Shown here piece by piece: positions 5,239 through 7,197 of a stretch of DNA of 7,197 bases; positions within the stretch are counted from its first letter, which is position 1, and each line of letters begins with the position of its first letter. The notes beneath the pieces were generated by a model. The model made no database searches. It worked only from the letters and a program-made list of their open reading frames with translations, and was not told the DNA's origin. The stretch is from the NCBI GenBank assembly GCA_900313405.1, contig OMQY01000036.1, forward strand, positions 1-7,197, read 5' to 3'. Both the position numbers and the translations under genes were made by a program. Source of the stretch: an uncultured Eubacteriales bacterium. GTDB lineage: Bacteria > Bacillota_A > Clostridia > Saccharofermentanales > Saccharofermentanaceae.

Positions 5239-5763
5239 GTGGGAATAGATGTATCTGAGGTAATGATCTCTGAGGAAGAGATCAAAAAGATGGTAAGCCG
5301 CGTAGCTTCTGAGATCAATCGTGATTATCAGGGGGAAGAGCTTATCGTTGTGGGTATTTTGACCGGAGCATTTGTTTTTACGGCAGATCTTGTACGTCAG
5401 CTCAATATGCCTGTTACAGTTGATTTTGTTCAGGTATCCAGTTATGTAGGAGAGAATTCCACCGGTAATCTGGTGATCAAGAAGGATATGAGTACTGATA
5501 TCAAGGGAAAGCACGTACTTCTCGTTGAGGATATCGTCGATACCGGAAGGACACTGACACTCTTAAGGGAGATGCTGCTCGAGAGGGGACCGGCATCTGT
5601 TAAGATCTGCACGGCCTTTGATAAGCCTGACAGAAGGGTAAAGCCCCTCGAACCCGAATATGACGGGATCGTTATACCCGACAAGTTCATTGTCGGATAC
5701 GGATTAGACTATAACGGACTCTATCGCGAACTTAAAGATGTCTGCGTTGTGTCCTTTACGTGA
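5239..5763 (+). CDS. hpt: Hypoxanthine (guanine) phosphoribosyltransferase
   Basis: This cytosolic purine-salvage enzyme converts hypoxanthine or guanine with PRPP to IMP or GMP. The 174-residue length is typical. The PRPP-binding signature VEDIVDTGRTL is at 96-106, the pyrophosphate loop GILTGAF at 39-45, the flexible-loop Ser-Tyr pair at 68-69, and the base-binding end FIVGYGLDYNGLYREL at 150-165. The start is GTG 5239, placed directly after the tilS stop TAA with no intervening base, and served by GGAG (5229-5232) at 6 nt. The next in-frame ATG, at 5263, would cut the N-terminus by eight residues and has no comparable site. tilS-hpt-ftsH is a widely conserved trio in Firmicutes; fused TilS-HprT proteins are known in Listeria, whereas here the two are separate but abutting. 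Confidence 0.95.
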   Translation: MGIDVSEVMISEEEIKKMVSRVASEINRDYQGEELIVVGILTGAFVFTADLVRQLNMPVTVDFVQVSSYVGENSTGNLVIKKDMSTDIKGKHVLLVEDIVDTGRTLTLLREMLLERGPASVKICTAFDKPDRRVKPLEPEYDGIVIPDKFIVGYGLDYNGLYRELKDVCVVSFT

Positions 5764-5781
5764 TATAAGCGGAGGTAATTA

Positions 5782-7197
5782 ATGGCAAATAACGGTACAA
5801 GCGGAAATAACGGAAAGCGTTCCAGAGGAGGCTCGGGAATACTTTTCTACATAATAATGCTCGTTGTGCTGATCGTCCTGGCATACGGTTTCTTCGGTAA
5901 CGGATTCGGAAGCGGCGAGAAGTCAACATTATCGGATGTAACGCGTTATATAGACAGTGAGGACTATGAAGTATCAACAGTAGATATCGACGGCACTAAG
6001 GTTACGGTCAACTATACAGATAAGGTCGGTGACGAGAAGTCGATCACTCAGACGATTCCTGAAGAGTATGTTGATGATCTCCTTAAGATCCTTGACGACG
6101 CGGTAACCGAGGGCAAGATCGAGTCCTATGACTATTCCGAGCCTTTTGACTGGTCCGTAGTCATCAACATCGTCATGATGGTCGGAACGATCATACTTGT
6201 AATAATCATCTTCGTAAGCATGACAAGGCAGACGAGAGAAGGCAACAGCGTCTTCAGCTTCGGTAATAACCGTGCCAGGATGTCGCGTCCCAACGAGATC
6301 AAGGTCAAGTTTGATGACGTAGCAGGATCTCTCGAGGAGAAGGAGGAGCTGAGCGAGATAGTAGACTTCCTGAAGTCTCCCCGTAAGTATCAGCAGCTTG
6401 GTGCCAAGATACCTAAAGGTGTTCTTCTGTATGGCCTTCCCGGTACCGGTAAGACGCTTCTTGCCCGTGCCGTCGCAGGTGAAGCAGGCGTACCGTTCTT
6501 CTATATCTCGGGATCTGACTTTGTTGAGATGCTCGTCGGTGTCGGTGCTTCCCGTGTAAGGAGCCTTTTCGCCGAGGCAAAGAAAAATGCTCCGGCAGTT
6601 ATCTTTATCGACGAGATCGATGCCGTAGGCCGTAAGAGAGGCGCAGGCTTAGGCGGCGGTCAGGATGAGCGTGAGCAGACATTAAACCAGATCCTCGTTG
6701 AGATGGACGGATTTGATGTAAATACAAACGTAATCGTTATCGCGGCGACAAACCGTGAGGACGTATGGGATCCCGCGCTCCTTCGTCCCGGACGATTTGA
6801 CAGAAGGATCAGGGTTAATCCTCCTGATGTTGACGAGCGTGAGGCGATCCTCGGCATTCACGCCAAGGGAAAGCCGCGCTCCAAGGACGTTGATCTTCAT
6901 GAGATCGCCCTGTCCACAGTCGGCTTCACGGGCGCAGATCTTCAGAATCTCCTGAACGAGGCTGCGCTGATGGCTGCCCGCCGCAACAAGAAGGAGATCA
7001 CCCCTCTTGAGATACAGGATGCTATGTTCCGTGTAATGATGGGACCTGAGAAGAATTCCAAGAAGCTTACCGACAAGGTCAAGAAGCTCACTGCTTATCA
7101 CGAGGCCGGCCACGCAGTTGTGCTCCGTGCTACATCAGACTATGAGAAGGTCGATCGTGTAACCATCATTCCCGTTGGAAGAGCAGGCGGCTTCACG
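5782..7197 (+). CDS. ftsH: ATP-dependent zinc metalloprotease FtsH (3' end outside window)
   Basis: FtsH is a membrane-anchored hexameric AAA protease that degrades unassembled membrane proteins and short-lived regulators. The 472 codons present run to the window edge without a stop. A short Gly/Asn-rich N-terminus precedes transmembrane helix 1 (about 20-38), an extracytoplasmic domain (about 40-124) and helix 2 (about 125-146). The AAA module has Walker A GLPGTGKT (218-225), pore loop [10 protein letters not shown] (246-255), Walker B VIFIDEID (273-280) and the second region of homology with RPGRFDRR (335-342). The zinc site HEAGH is at 440-444; the third ligand and the C-terminus are missing. 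Two family-conserved positions differ: Leu219 replaces the second residue of GPPGTGKT, and Leu251 replaces the pore phenylalanine. GGAGG (5771-5775) lies 6 nt before ATG 5782. Confidence 0.96.
   Translation, partial: MANNGTSGNNGKRSRGGSGILFYIIMLVVLIVLAYGFFGNGFGSGEKSTLSDVTRYIDSEDYEVSTVDIDGTKVTVNYTDKVGDEKSITQTIPEEYVDDLLKILDDAVTEGKIESYDYSEPFDWSVVINIVMMVGTIILVIIIFVSMTRQTREGNSVFSFGNNRARMSRPNEIKVKFDDVAGSLEEKEELSEIVDFLKSPRKYQQLGAKIPKGVLLYGLPGTGKTLLARAVAGEAGVPFFYISGSDFVEMLVGVGASRVRSLFAEAKKNAPAVIFIDEIDAVGRKRGAGLGGGQDEREQTLNQILVEMDGFDVNTNVIVIAATNREDVWDPALLRPGRFDRRIRVNPPDVDEREAILGIHAKGKPRSKDVDLHEIALSTVGFTGADLQNLLNEAALMAARRNKKEITPLEIQDAMFRVMMGPEKNSKKLTDKVKKLTAYHEAGHAVVLRATSDYEKVDRVTIIPVGRAGGFT

Overview
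The window carries a conserved housekeeping segment from a Gram-positive bacterium, most likely a member of the Clostridia. The gene order, the SSB-S18-L9-DnaB block next to tilS-hpt-ftsH, the strong AGGAGG-type ribosome binding sites, the sigma-A-like promoters, the heavy use of AAG and ATC codons and moderate GC content all fit this. A species-level call is not possible from the sequence alone. Every gene is on the + strand.

Layout. Positions 1-64 hold the 3' end of an upstream gene whose last residues resemble a DUF4214-type extracellular repeat, closed by a rho-independent terminator (88-126). After a non-coding stretch, a consensus-like promoter (247-275) starts a leader of about 185 nt. 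The leader ends in a hairpin with a bulged CCG, matching the published S6:S18 complex-binding motif, and leads into rpsF-ssb-rpsR. A terminator (1604-1639) closes that unit. A second operon follows with almost no spacing: rplI-dnaB-tilS-hpt-ftsH, with ftsH running off the right edge. A candidate promoter (1573-1601) lies just before the terminator, and a near-consensus promoter (4874-4902) lies inside tilS and may feed hpt and ftsH.

Function. The first operon supplies small-subunit proteins S6 and S18, which bind as a pair, and single-stranded DNA binding protein. The second supplies L9, the replicative helicase, the tRNA(Ile2) lysidine synthetase, a purine salvage enzyme and the membrane AAA protease. 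It joins translation, replication and proteostasis near what is usually an origin-proximal region.

I see no mobile element, CRISPR array, tRNA or rRNA gene, and no new defence or biosynthetic system. The points worth a second look are fine-scale: the leader RNA with competing helices around the CCG motif and the Shine-Dalgarno, a promoter buried in tilS, a promoter whose start falls within a terminator hairpin, and unusual residues at normally conserved sites in FtsH, TilS and SSB.
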